Source: Ancrocorticia populi
Lineage (GTDB): Bacteria; Actinomycetota; Actinomycetes; Actinomycetales; Actinomycetaceae
Length of the DNA stretch: 64,000 bases
Assembly (NCBI RefSeq): GCF_003123745.1
Contig: NZ_QETB01000001.1
Location: 992,001 to 1,056,000, forward strand
Reading direction: 5' to 3'
Shown here: positions 51,821-60,601 of the stretch, one piece after another
How positions within the stretch are numbered: position 1 is the stretch's first letter
How the letters are laid out: every line of letters starts with the position of its first letter
Made by a program: the position numbers and the translations under genes
Notes under the pieces: generated by a model
What the model was told of the DNA's origin: nothing
Databases searched by the model: none
The model's input: the letters and a program-made list of their open reading frames with translations, nothing else

Positions 51821-52459
51821 GTGGCAACTGACGATATCCGCGTCATGATTATTGACGATCACGAAGTTGTGCGGCGGGGAATCGCCGAGGTTGTTGATAG
51901 GGCGGAGGGGCTTTCCGTTGTGGCAGAGGCCGGCAGCGTGTCCGAAGCTGTACGCCGTGGAGAGCTGGTTCACCCCGAGGTGGCACTCGTTGATTTGAGG
52001 CTCCCGGACGGTACCGGAATCGATATTATTCAGCAACTGGCCGATATTTCGCCAACCACCCGTTGTATTGTTTTGACTTCTTTTGACGACGACGACGCCC
52101 TAGCTGAGGCGCTCACCGCCGGAGCGAAAGCATACCTGCTCAAATCGGTGCGGGGAGCTGAAATCACGGAAAATATCCGGGCGGTCGCGGCGGGGCGCAC
52201 CCTGCTTGATGAGCGCACGGTGTCACGCCGCAGGGCTGATCACGACGATCCCACAGCAGACCTCACCCCGTCCGAGCGCAAGGTGCTCGATCTCATCGGT
52301 GACGGACTCTCCAACCGCGAGATCGGCGAGAAGCTGGGCGTGGCCGAGAAGACGGTTAAGAACCACATCACCTCTCTGTTGTCCAAGATGGGCTTGCAGC
52401 GCCGCACGCAGGTGGCGGCGTGGGTTGCGGGCCAGCGGGCCGCAGGCTGGCGCAACTAA
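51821..52459 (+). CDS. devR: NarL/LuxR-type response regulator, DevR(DosR)-like
   Basis: A 212-residue regulator. Receiver domain: DDHEVVRRG, phospho-acceptor Asp58 in VALVDLRLPDGTG, and Lys at AKAYLLKS. The C-terminal LuxR domain reads LTPSERKVLDLIGDGLSNREIGEKLG, then VAEKTVKNHITSLLSKMGLQRRTQ. The KTVKN motif matches the DNA-contact residues of mycobacterial DevR, so a similar GGGAC-N4-GTCC target is expected. The GTG start is preceded by AAAGAGG. It converges with the GAF kinase at the end of the cyd operon, its likely partner. The symbol reflects similarity, not proven orthology. Confidence 0.85.
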   Translation: MATDDIRVMIIDDHEVVRRGIAEVVDRAEGLSVVAEAGSVSEAVRRGELVHPEVALVDLRLPDGTGIDIIQQLADISPTTRCIVLTSFDDDDALAEALTAGAKAYLLKSVRGAEITENIRAVAAGRTLLDERTVSRRRADHDDPTADLTPSERKVLDLIGDGLSNREIGEKLGVAEKTVKNHITSLLSKMGLQRRTQVAAWVAGQRAAGWRN

Positions 52460-52477
52460 CCCCTTCACCCCGGGGTT
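52458..52477. terminator. Hairpin between convergent devR-like and kinase genes
   Basis: AACCCC (52458-52463) and GGGGTT (52472-52477) form a 6-bp stem in the 36-nt gap, overlapping the regulator stop codon. Confidence 0.45.
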
Positions 52478-52495
52478 GCGTCGAATCTCGGGGAG

Positions 52496-54115
52496 TTAAG
52501 CGACTGTGGCCGTCCACTCCACCCTTGTGCCCGGACCCTCCTGATTCGGGCGTATGGAGAAAGTACCGTGGTGGCGCCTAGCGCGTGCGGCCAGGTTTGA
52601 GATACCAGAGCGCCGTGAGAGTTCCGCTTTCACACCCTGCCCGTTATCGGTAATGCGGATTTCGATCCGGTGATTCTCGATGCGGATATCTACGTCCGCC
52701 GCCGTGGCATGAGCGTGCCGCGCCACGTTGGATAGGCACTCGCGAATTACGGCGACCACATCATCGGCCAGGTCCGAACCCAGCTCGTCATCAACCTCCG
52801 TATGGAGGCCGGATGTGATGGTCTCGCCTAGGTTGATGAGGGTTAGCGTGGGGTGATAGCCGAGGGACCCGGCGGCATTGGTGATCTCGCGGTGGATGCG
52901 CTCCACCACGGGGATTGTCGCCTGAGGGTCACGGAGAGAATAGATAATCTGCCGAATCTGATGCACGGACTCGTCGATCGAATTGATCGACTTATCGAGG
53001 CCGTCAAGCACCGAGGTAGGCACGCCCTGATCCGCCAGATCGTTGCGCACTGCGGACAGCTCCATCCCTGAGGCAAAGAGCTGTTGAATGGCAAAATCAT
53101 GCAGATCGCGGGAGATCTGGGCGCGATCCTCTAGTTGATCGGCCTTGGCCTGCGTGAGGCGTGCCCCCGCCAGTTCTAGGGCCAGCGCAGCCTGACGCGC
53201 TACGTTCTCTGCCATTGACAGATCCGCAAGATCGAACTCCGGCTTGCCGATCTCGCGAAGAAGGACTATCACACCTTCGGGAGTGCCCTTGGACATCATG
53301 GGGGCATACAGCGCGGCGCCGAAATGCGCAATCTCGGGAACCAGCAGGTTCTTCTGACGGGTCATGGCGTCCACGATGAGGCCGGTACCTTCGCGGATGA
53401 CGGTTTGGGCACGCCCCGCTGGGGGAAACTCCACGCCGATCAAGTTCTTAGCGTACTCGCCGTCGCAAATCTCGCATGCCCACGTATCGCCTACTGACGG
53501 CAGGATGATAAGGGCGGCATCGGCCTTGGATACCCTGCGCATCTGCTTGGCGATGAGCTGGAGAGCTTCTTCCTCGTCAGTTCCTTCTAGCAGCGCGGTG
53601 GTGATGGCACGGGATGCGGCGATCCACTGCGCGCGCGTGTTGGATTCGGCGTACAACCGGGAGTTCTCCACGGCAATTGCAGCCGCTTGGGCGAGGAGGA
53701 GCATGTTGTTGCCGTCGTCGTCCGTAAACCCACCGTCTTTATCGGACAAATAGAGCCTGCCAAACACGCGATCCTGAATCCGGATGGGAACACCGAGGAA
53801 GTTGTGAAGGTGGGGATGGTTCGGAGGGTAATCGCCGCCTTTAAGATCGTTGACGATGAGGTATCGATCATCCGGGATATCGCCCAATAGCCCGTGCCCT
53901 TTGGGAGGCGTGCCGATCTTGTCCGCGAGCCAGGGCTCGATACCGGAGAAGACGAATTGGAGGGTTTCGCCGCGCGAATCGAGTACGGCCAATGCGCCGA
54001 ACTTGCAGCTGGTGACCTCGATGGCTGAATCTACGAAGGTCTGGAGAGCGGATTGCTGATCTAGACGCGTGGTGAGTTCGAGGGCTCGGGTAATCACTCG
54101 GGCGAGGTCAGCCAT
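52496..54115 (-). CDS. devS: GAF-domain sensor histidine kinase, DevS/DosS-like
   Basis: A 539-residue soluble kinase: GAF-A (about 20-150), GAF-B (about 165-315), a HisKA_3 dimer domain with His339 in ISRDLHDFAIQQLFASGMELS, and a HATPase with NVARHAHATAADVDI and TDNGQGV. In GAF-A, PPNHPHLHNFLGVPIRI aligns with the mycobacterial DosS segment holding the proximal haem ligand His149; the equivalent is His100. This suggests a haem-based oxygen/redox sensor. ATG 54115 has AGGAAA upstream. The first 8 nt overlap the end of cydC, so the kinase is the last gene of the cyd operon. Confidence 0.85.
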   Translation of the reverse strand: MADLARVITRALELTTRLDQQSALQTFVDSAIEVTSCKFGALAVLDSRGETLQFVFSGIEPWLADKIGTPPKGHGLLGDIPDDRYLIVNDLKGGDYPPNHPHLHNFLGVPIRIQDRVFGRLYLSDKDGGFTDDDGNNMLLLAQAAAIAVENSRLYAESNTRAQWIAASRAITTALLEGTDEEEALQLIAKQMRRVSKADAALIILPSVGDTWACEICDGEYAKNLIGVEFPPAGRAQTVIREGTGLIVDAMTRQKNLLVPEIAHFGAALYAPMMSKGTPEGVIVLLREIGKPEFDLADLSMAENVARQAALALELAGARLTQAKADQLEDRAQISRDLHDFAIQQLFASGMELSAVRNDLADQGVPTSVLDGLDKSINSIDESVHQIRQIIYSLRDPQATIPVVERIHREITNAAGSLGYHPTLTLINLGETITSGLHTEVDDELGSDLADDVVAVIRECLSNVARHAHATAADVDIRIENHRIEIRITDNGQGVKAELSRRSGISNLAARARRHHGTFSIRPNQEGPGTRVEWTATVA

Positions 54116-55853
54116 AGACGTTTCCTTCCTGACGAATTGACCACCGATACTCGGGAACCAACTCTGCCAGCTCCTCGTGCGTTCCCGCAGTAGCAGATTC
54201 CTTGGAGAGCATGATGATTCGGTCGGCTGCATCTAGAGGCGCCAGACGGTGTGTCACAAGGACCACCGTACGCGCCTTCGCCGGGTCTTGGTGATGTCCG
54301 GAGCGTAGCAGATCTCGGATGAGCGAATCGGCGGTTTCGGGATCGAGGTGTTCGCCGGGCTCGTCGATCAGTAGGTATTCGCCGGGCGCGGCCAGCGCTC
54401 GTGCGAGGAGGAGCCGCCGGCGCTCACCGCCGGAGACTGTGGCTGCCTGCGATCCGAGGGAGGTGTGGACTCCATGGGGGAGTTGGGCGATCCATTCCCC
54501 GAGGCCCACGCGCGTCAGCAATTCTTGGGCTTCGGCCTCACTTACCGACGCGCGGGCCATCCGGATGTTCTCAAGCACGGAGCTCTCGAAAAGGTGGGCG
54601 TCCTCCGTGGTGAGGGTGAGCGACCGGGATACCTCTTGCCGGGGCAGGTATGCGATCTCGCGCCCGTCTAGACGGACGTGGCCAGAGTGTGGGTACAACA
54701 TGCCTGCGAGTGTGTAGAGCAGCGTGGTTTTGCCGATACCTGATGGTCCGACAATTGCGAGGGACTGCCCGTGCTGAATCTCAAGATCGATCGGGCCGGC
54801 AACCTCCGCGCCGCCCGGCCAACCGATAACGAGGTCGTGAGCGGCCAGGCCCCTATCCTCGGTATCCGCGGGACGTGGTGGGACATCCTGCGGGGCATCC
54901 GCCTTGTCGAGGAGCGAAAAGATTCGATCCGCCGCGCTGGAGGAAACCACCAGCTGTACGCCGGCCTTGGCCAGAGCCTGAGTGGCCTCGAATGCGGAGA
55001 GCGGGGTTAGGACTACCACCGCCAGCTCGATGGGTGTGAGCGTTCCGGCAGCCACCTGCTGCGTGCCGATGATAATGGCAAGAGCGGTCGTGATGCCCAT
55101 GCCGAGCAGGTCTAGCACCGGTGCCAGCGCGGCTGGCTTCGCGGCGCGATCCCGATTGGCGAAGATCCGGGTTTCGGTGGAGGCAGCGGCAGCTTCCATG
55201 GAAGCGAGGCGACCCGAGACCCGTAATTCCTCGGCGGACTCGAGCATGGCCAGCGACTGGGCCGCGAGATCTGCCTGATCGTTGATTTGTGCTTTCTCGG
55301 CGAGGCGCGCGCCCCGCATGGCGAAATAGGGGCCAACTAGCCCGGAGATGAGAAGGCCGCCGGCAACAACCACGCCGATCGCAGGGGAGAGCCAACCGAC
55401 GATTCCCACGGAAAAGATCGAAACCACAAGGGCAACCGCGGCGGGTTGGAGCGCTCGCACCACAATATCCCCCACAGAATCCACGTCTCGGCCGGTGCGC
55501 GCGAGCAGATCGCCGCGACGAATGGAAGTGACAACATCGGTGGGTGAATCGGCGAGCGAATCGTAGACGTTCGAGCGGAGGTTGGCCATGCCGTACAGCG
55601 CCACGCGATGGGCAGCGATCTGATTGAGGTAGCGGAACACAGCCTTACCTACTCCGAGTGCACGCACGGAGGTGGCCGCGACGGCTAGATCAAGCACCGG
55701 GGGCATTTGGGATGCCCGAGCGATCAGCCAAGCGGAGATCGCAGCCAGCCCCACCGAACACATGAGGCCCGCGGATCCTGCCAGCACGGACAGGAAGAAG
55801 CCCATCTTGGAGATGCCGAGGAGCCGGGTAGCCCGGCGGATCGTCGTAATCAC
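54108..55853 (-). CDS. cydC: Thiol exporter subunit CydC (ABC transporter)
   Basis: A 581-residue half-transporter: six membrane helices (about 15-290), then an ATPase with Walker A GPSGIGKTTLLY near residue 374, the signature VSGGERRRLLLARAL, and Walker B LLIDEPGEHLD with Glu replaced by Pro-Gly-Glu spacing typical of CydC. With CydD it exports glutathione/cysteine-type thiols or haem needed to assemble cytochrome bd. It overlaps cydD by 4 nt and the kinase by 8 nt. Confidence 0.85.
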   Translation of the reverse strand: MITTIRRATRLLGISKMGFFLSVLAGSAGLMCSVGLAAISAWLIARASQMPPVLDLAVAATSVRALGVGKAVFRYLNQIAAHRVALYGMANLRSNVYDSLADSPTDVVTSIRRGDLLARTGRDVDSVGDIVVRALQPAAVALVVSIFSVGIVGWLSPAIGVVVAGGLLISGLVGPYFAMRGARLAEKAQINDQADLAAQSLAMLESAEELRVSGRLASMEAAAASTETRIFANRDRAAKPAALAPVLDLLGMGITTALAIIIGTQQVAAGTLTPIELAVVVLTPLSAFEATQALAKAGVQLVVSSSAADRIFSLLDKADAPQDVPPRPADTEDRGLAAHDLVIGWPGGAEVAGPIDLEIQHGQSLAIVGPSGIGKTTLLYTLAGMLYPHSGHVRLDGREIAYLPRQEVSRSLTLTTEDAHLFESSVLENIRMARASVSEAEAQELLTRVGLGEWIAQLPHGVHTSLGSQAATVSGGERRRLLLARALAAPGEYLLIDEPGEHLDPETADSLIRDLLRSGHHQDPAKARTVVLVTHRLAPLDAADRIIMLSKESATAGTHEELAELVPEYRWSIRQEGNVYG

Positions 55854-57526
55854 TGGGACCTCACTGTGTTTGCTTGCACCTCTATGACGTTGTCCGCCAG
55901 TTCGAGGATGGCGTTTCGGTGTGCGATCACCAGTACTGTGGTTCCTTCAGCGGCGAGTGCACGCACAGCGGCGGATACGAACGTCTCACTCATCGCATCG
56001 AGGTGAGCCGAAGGTTCGTCCAGAATCACGAAGGGGCGCGGCGTGACGAGCGCTCGGGTGAGGGCGAGCCGCTGGCGTTGGCCCACAGAAAGGCCGACGC
56101 CGCCTTGGCCGATCAGGGTGTTCCAACCATCGGGCAGTGAAGCCACTACATCGTCAAAGCCGGTGAGCTTGGAGGCATTGAGCAGAGCGGGAGAATCCTC
56201 CGAGTGTTCCCGACTAAGTTCGAGGTTTTCAAGAATGGTGCCGGGTACGATCACTGGCTGCTGCGGAACCCACGTGACCTGTTCCCACAGTGACTCCTTG
56301 TTGATTTCAGCAAGGTCTATCCCGCCTATTGTCACGCTGCCGCCGGAAGGCTGTACCAGCTTGAGGATGACGGAGGTGGTAGTGGACTTTCCTGAGCCAG
56401 ACGGCCCCTTGAGGGCTGTTATCGTTCCCGGCTCGATGCGGGCGCTGAGAGAATCGGGAGCAATCGTGGCACGGCCGGGCGCTTCGACGCTCAACTCGGT
56501 GATGTCGATGGCGGAGCGCCGCAGATCCGGGGCCAGCTTCGGAGAGGTGCTCGAATCACCCGCGAGCAACGGCGGCTCATCCAGAATCTCAAAGGCGGAT
56601 TGACAGGCGGCTACACCGTCCGCCGAAGCGTGGAACTGCGAACCCACCTCCCGCAGAGGTTTAAACACCTCTGGCGTGAGCATGATAATGGCGAGCCCGG
56701 CGAAAAGGCCTATGTTGCCGTACACCAGCCGTAGGCCAACCTCCACTGCTACGAGGGCGGTGGAGAGAGTTGCGAGGAACTCCAAGACCGCGCCCGAAAG
56801 GAAAGCGACGTACAGGGTGCGCATGGTTTTATCAGCGTAGTCCTCGCCCAGATCCTTGACTCGGCGGCGTGGGGACTGCTCGCGGCCGAGCGCCTTGAGC
56901 GTGGCGAGCCCGGCGAGTAGATCGAGGAGCTGCTGGCTAAGGCGCTCCATTGAGGATAGGCGGGCCTGAGAGTTGGACTGAGTCATCCGTCCCACCAAGA
57001 TCATGAAGATCGGGATGAGGGGAAGGCAGATCAGGATGGCTATCGCGCTGATCCAATCGAGCCAGAGGATCACACCGAGGGTGAGGGGCGTGACCGTAGC
57101 GGTCAAGATCATTTGCGGAAGGAACTTGACGAAGTACGGTTCCAGATCGTCTAGAGCCTCGGTTGCTAACGTGACGGTGGAAGCGGTTCGGCCCTGAGAG
57201 AGCCAGCGCGAACCTTGATCGCCCGCGCGCCGAATCACTTGCGTCCTCAGGTCCGCAATCACGCGGAGCGCTGCGCGGTGCCCGTAGGCTTCCTGTAGGT
57301 AGGTGACGAGCAGGCGAAGGGCGAACACGAGGGCAAGAATGCCCACCAATCCCGCCACATCTGCAAATGTCTTGGATCCGTCAATAACGGGGGAGATACT
57401 TCCAGAGATCAGGAGACACTGAGCGATAACAAGGCAGGCGGAAACGAGGCCTGTGACGGCGAGGAGCCCGATATAAGATCGGGCTCCTCGTGCGTAGGCA
57501 AGTAAGCGCTTATCTAGTGGCTTCAC
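55850..57526 (-). CDS. cydD: Thiol exporter subunit CydD (ABC transporter)
   Basis: A 558-residue half-transporter: six membrane helices (about 15-310) and an ATPase with GPSGSGKSTTTSVIL near residue 375, VGLSVGQRQRLALTRAL (signature) and FVILDEPSAHLDA (Walker B). WLSQGRTASTVTLATEALDDLEPYFVKFLPQ near 105-135 is typical of CydD. It lies 3 nt after cydB. Confidence 0.9.
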   Translation of the reverse strand: MKPLDKRLLAYARGARSYIGLLAVTGLVSACLVIAQCLLISGSISPVIDGSKTFADVAGLVGILALVFALRLLVTYLQEAYGHRAALRVIADLRTQVIRRAGDQGSRWLSQGRTASTVTLATEALDDLEPYFVKFLPQMILTATVTPLTLGVILWLDWISAIAILICLPLIPIFMILVGRMTQSNSQARLSSMERLSQQLLDLLAGLATLKALGREQSPRRRVKDLGEDYADKTMRTLYVAFLSGAVLEFLATLSTALVAVEVGLRLVYGNIGLFAGLAIIMLTPEVFKPLREVGSQFHASADGVAACQSAFEILDEPPLLAGDSSTSPKLAPDLRRSAIDITELSVEAPGRATIAPDSLSARIEPGTITALKGPSGSGKSTTTSVILKLVQPSGGSVTIGGIDLAEINKESLWEQVTWVPQQPVIVPGTILENLELSREHSEDSPALLNASKLTGFDDVVASLPDGWNTLIGQGGVGLSVGQRQRLALTRALVTPRPFVILDEPSAHLDAMSETFVSAAVRALAAEGTTVLVIAHRNAILELADNVIEVQANTVRSQ

Positions 57527-57529
57527 AAG

Positions 57530-58660
57530 CTACACGTTATCGAATGTGCGAATCTGCTTGTAGTCGATACCCGATGCTTCCTCGGGAATGTCGTCAACAT
57601 TGATCCTCCGAGCGAACACCTTGTACGCCCAGATCGTGTACCCGAGGATGATCGGCACGAAGACCACGGCCGCGATGGTCATGATCGTTTGCGTGGGTGC
57701 AGTGGCGGAGGCTTGAGCAAGCGTGAGCGAGTACGCCGGATCGATAGAGGACTTCATGGCGTCCGGGAAGATCGTGAACCAGATGAACACGACGGCCAGA
57801 GCCAGCCCCACGAAGTGTGCAACGAAGGCCTTGACCTCGCTGCCGTTCTGAATGAATATCCAAGCGGCCACGAAGGCAACCGCAGTTAGGCCGAGCGGGA
57901 GCCACGAGATTGCATTGTTCGTGTAGCTGAGCTGTGCCCACAGGGCCCAGACAACAACCAGAATGATGGCAACCCCCATGGACTTCTTGGCGAGCGCCTG
58001 CGCACGGTTGTGGAAATCTCCGGTGGCGGTCTTAATCGAGATGAAAAGCGCTCCATGAGAGATGAAGAGCGCGAGCATCATGACGCCACCCAGAATGGTG
58101 AACGGTGTCAGCAGTGAGAAGAAGCCGCCCGTGAGGAAGTGCTTGTCCACCGCATCAAGTGATGTATTGACCTGATCGGCCGGGACGGCCTGGAAGACGC
58201 CGTCTTCGTAGTGGCCAACCTCGATCTTCATGCCCTGCACAAAGTTGGAGAATGCCACGCCCCACAGAATGGAGACAACAAAGCACACGGTCGCGTTGAT
58301 CCAGTCCCAAGTATTGCGCCAGCGCGGGGAGTTGATCATCTTGCGCCATTCGAGGGCACAGATACGGAAGATCAGGCACACAAGTATCACCACGAGCGCG
58401 AGATACATGCCCGAGAACATCGTTGCGTACCATTCGGGGAAGGCCGCGAAGGTGGCGCCACCAGCGGTGATCAGCCATACCTCGTTGCCGTCCCAGTGCG
58501 GGCCGATGGCGTTCAGAGAAGCGCGCCGCTCCTTTTCATTGCGCGCCAATCCCTTGAGCAGGATGCCTACTCCAAAGCCGAAGCCCTCGAGCGCTATATA
58601 TCCCATCCAAAGAACGCCGATGAGAATGAACCAGAGAAGTTGAATGAATGAAAGATCCAT
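57530..58660 (-). CDS. cydB: Cytochrome bd ubiquinol/menaquinol oxidase subunit II
   Basis: A 376-residue membrane subunit with about 9 helices. FILIGVLWMGYIALEGFGFGVGILL is the N-terminal signature with the conserved GFDFG-like stretch. GPHWDGNEVWLITAGGATFAAFPEWYATMFSGMYLAL and FFSLLTPFTILGGVMMLALFISHGALF follow. ATG at 58660 gives the family start; an upstream ATG reaches into the gap to cydA (13 nt). Confidence 0.95.
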   Translation of the reverse strand: MDLSFIQLLWFILIGVLWMGYIALEGFGFGVGILLKGLARNEKERRASLNAIGPHWDGNEVWLITAGGATFAAFPEWYATMFSGMYLALVVILVCLIFRICALEWRKMINSPRWRNTWDWINATVCFVVSILWGVAFSNFVQGMKIEVGHYEDGVFQAVPADQVNTSLDAVDKHFLTGGFFSLLTPFTILGGVMMLALFISHGALFISIKTATGDFHNRAQALAKKSMGVAIILVVVWALWAQLSYTNNAISWLPLGLTAVAFVAAWIFIQNGSEVKAFVAHFVGLALAVVFIWFTIFPDAMKSSIDPAYSLTLAQASATAPTQTIMTIAAVVFVPIILGYTIWAYKVFARRINVDDIPEEASGIDYKQIRTFDNV

Positions 58661-58673
58661 GAGGCTGCCCCGA

Positions 58674-60143
58674 TCAGTAAACGAAGTTCGGTTGTGCTTC
58701 AGTTGTGGAATCGTATTCCACAACCTTGCTCTTGGTATTGATGCCTTCTAGCGCATAGCGCCGCAACAGGGCGATCCAGACCACGCCCAGTCCCGTGTAA
58801 AGCAGTGTGAACACGAGCATGGAGGTGAGAACCGAAGCTGCGCTCACCGAGCTGGAGACTCCAAAATCAGTCAGAAGGAAGACGTTGTTTTCACCTGGTA
58901 CAACAACCCACGGTTGGCGTCCCATCTCCTGGAGAATCCAGCCGAAGGAAGAAGCGATGAACGGCATGGGGATCATCCACAGCCAGAACTTACCCCAGCC
59001 CTCGGACCTGCTGATCTTATCCCCTCTAATGAGCCAGAACCCGAGCAGGGAAACTCCCAGCATGAGGAAGCCCAGCCCCATCATGATCCTGAACGAGTAG
59101 AAGGCCACTGTCAGGTTCGGGCGATAATCTTGATCTGGGCCGTAGACGTCCGCGTACTTTTCCTGAAGCTCTGCATTCACATCATCGAGACTCGGCAGGA
59201 ATGATTCCTCACCGGCAAAGTGGTTGGTGGCCATGAAGGATTCGAGCCCGGGGATCGGAACGTCCAGCTGAAAGCCGTCCGTGTCCCTAGTATCCATGAT
59301 CAGTGTGAGGTTGTGGGATTCGCCCGATTCCATAGTTCCCATCATCGCTGCAGCCTTAGCTGGCTGGATATCACCGATGTGCTGGCCCATGAAGTGGCCC
59401 GAGCCGATCACGACGATAGAGGAGATAAGCATGGACGTCAGGCCGATCTTGGCGACAGGCTTCCAGTATCCACGTGCCTCTTTCTCATCACCCGTGATCC
59501 GGATGGAGCGAGCCATCCACCAGATAGAGATAGCCGCAACAACGGTTCCGGCAACAAGGAATGCTGCGGACATCGTGTGGACAAACTGGAAGAGCGAAGT
59601 CTCATTAAAGAGCACCTTCAAGAATCCGCCCATTCCGTCCAGCTCTGCACGGCCGGTATCGGGGTTAACTGACGCACCCTTGGGATACTGCATAAAGGCG
59701 TTTGCGGCAAGAATGAAGAACGCAGAAATAGCGGTGCCAGCAGCGAAGAGCCAGATGGTGAGGTTATGTACCTTCGGGGATAGCCGGCCCTTGCCAAATA
59801 TCCACAGTCCCAAGAAGGTGGATTCGAGGAAGAACGCGAGGAGCGCTTCGAAGGCCAGCGGGGCACCAAAGATGTCACCCACGAATCGGGAGTATTCAGA
59901 CCAGTTCATACCGAACTGGAACTCTTGGACGATGCCCGTAGCAACTCCGAGAGCGAAGTTGATGATGAGGATCTTGCCAAAGAAGTCAGTGACCCGCTGC
60001 CACTTTGGGTCACCAGTCTTACGAGTCTTCGTTTGCATGATGGCCACGAGGGTGGCGAGTCCGATTGTCAACGGGACCTGCAAGAAGTGGTAAACCGTTG
60101 TGATTCCGAACTGCCACCTGGCGAGGTCGAGGGCGTCTAACAC
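58674..60143 (-). CDS. cydA: Cytochrome bd oxidase subunit I
   Basis: A 489-residue quinol oxidase subunit carrying haems b558, b595 and d. His ligand in ITTVYHFLQVPLTIGLA near residue 20 (haem b595/d side), FVHTMSAAFLVAG (b558 His) and GWILQEMGRQPWVV with the quinol-site GRQPW. It uses a short Q-loop. It reduces O2 with high affinity, supporting microaerobic life. GTG 60143 has GAAAGGTG upstream; the longer ATG form would cross the predicted promoter. It is the first gene of cydABDC-kinase. Confidence 0.95.
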   Translation of the reverse strand: MLDALDLARWQFGITTVYHFLQVPLTIGLATLVAIMQTKTRKTGDPKWQRVTDFFGKILIINFALGVATGIVQEFQFGMNWSEYSRFVGDIFGAPLAFEALLAFFLESTFLGLWIFGKGRLSPKVHNLTIWLFAAGTAISAFFILAANAFMQYPKGASVNPDTGRAELDGMGGFLKVLFNETSLFQFVHTMSAAFLVAGTVVAAISIWWMARSIRITGDEKEARGYWKPVAKIGLTSMLISSIVVIGSGHFMGQHIGDIQPAKAAAMMGTMESGESHNLTLIMDTRDTDGFQLDVPIPGLESFMATNHFAGEESFLPSLDDVNAELQEKYADVYGPDQDYRPNLTVAFYSFRIMMGLGFLMLGVSLLGFWLIRGDKISRSEGWGKFWLWMIPMPFIASSFGWILQEMGRQPWVVVPGENNVFLLTDFGVSSSVSAASVLTSMLVFTLLYTGLGVVWIALLRRYALEGINTKSKVVEYDSTTEAQPNFVY

Positions 60144-60174
60144 GTGAGCACCTTTCGGACGGCCGGTAAAGTTA

Positions 60175-60187
60175 GGGACTATTGTCC
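60175..60187 (-). promoter_or_regulatory. DevR(DosR)-box-like site upstream of cydA
   Basis: GGGACTATTGTCC has the GGGAC-N4-GTCC core of the mycobacterial DevR box. By my alignment 16 of 20 positions fit the published consensus TTSGGGACTWWAGTCCCSAA. Its centre is 38 nt before the cydA start. Confidence 0.55.
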
Positions 60188-60189
60188 GC

Positions 60190-60218
60190 ATTACTCTAAC
60201 AGAATAACGTGGTGGCAA
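60190..60218 (-). promoter_or_regulatory. Candidate cydA promoter
   Basis: On the minus strand TTGCCA (60218-60213) and AGTAAT (60195-60190) are 17 nt apart. Transcription would begin near 60183, inside the DevR-box-like site. Confidence 0.4.
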
Positions 60219-60601
60219 GCCGCTATTTCCTTCGGAAACTCGGGACTTGTCTCGCTGGATAACAATCCTAAACTTGGATCTTCCCAGCTACCATACCGAG
60301 AAGCTTGCTAGGTGGCTTCCCGGGCGTCTAGGACTCTGGCCCCAGATAATGTGACGAGCGAAACGGGCAACGAGGTGTTAGGCCATATCGATGGCGGTGT
60401 GAGAGAATGGGGCCAGTGTCAGGCGTACCCGCATCGTCTGGCAACCCGACCGCTGGTCCTACTGAGCGCCGCATAAGCGTTGCTGCCGGTGGTGGATATC
60501 GGTTCGGGAGACAGAGCTTTCCGCGGTAGAACGCGATTATTGGCCCGTACAGGCCTCGTAGATGTGGGAACGGACCTGCGGGCAGGAAAGTGCGCGCACG
60601 T

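Larger units (their letters stand above)
60144..60601. other. Divergent intergenic region between cydA and rne
   Basis: A 458-nt gap. The cydA-proximal part (60160-60260) holds a DevR-box-like palindrome, a candidate cydA promoter and a second GGGAC dyad (CGGGAC-TT-GTCTCG, 60240-60253). The rest (60300-60600) is probably the long 5' leader of the RNase E mRNA, which in other bacteria is autoregulated. An open frame on the minus strand here (60328-60843) overlaps rne and shows no family features. I see no gene. Confidence 0.6.
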
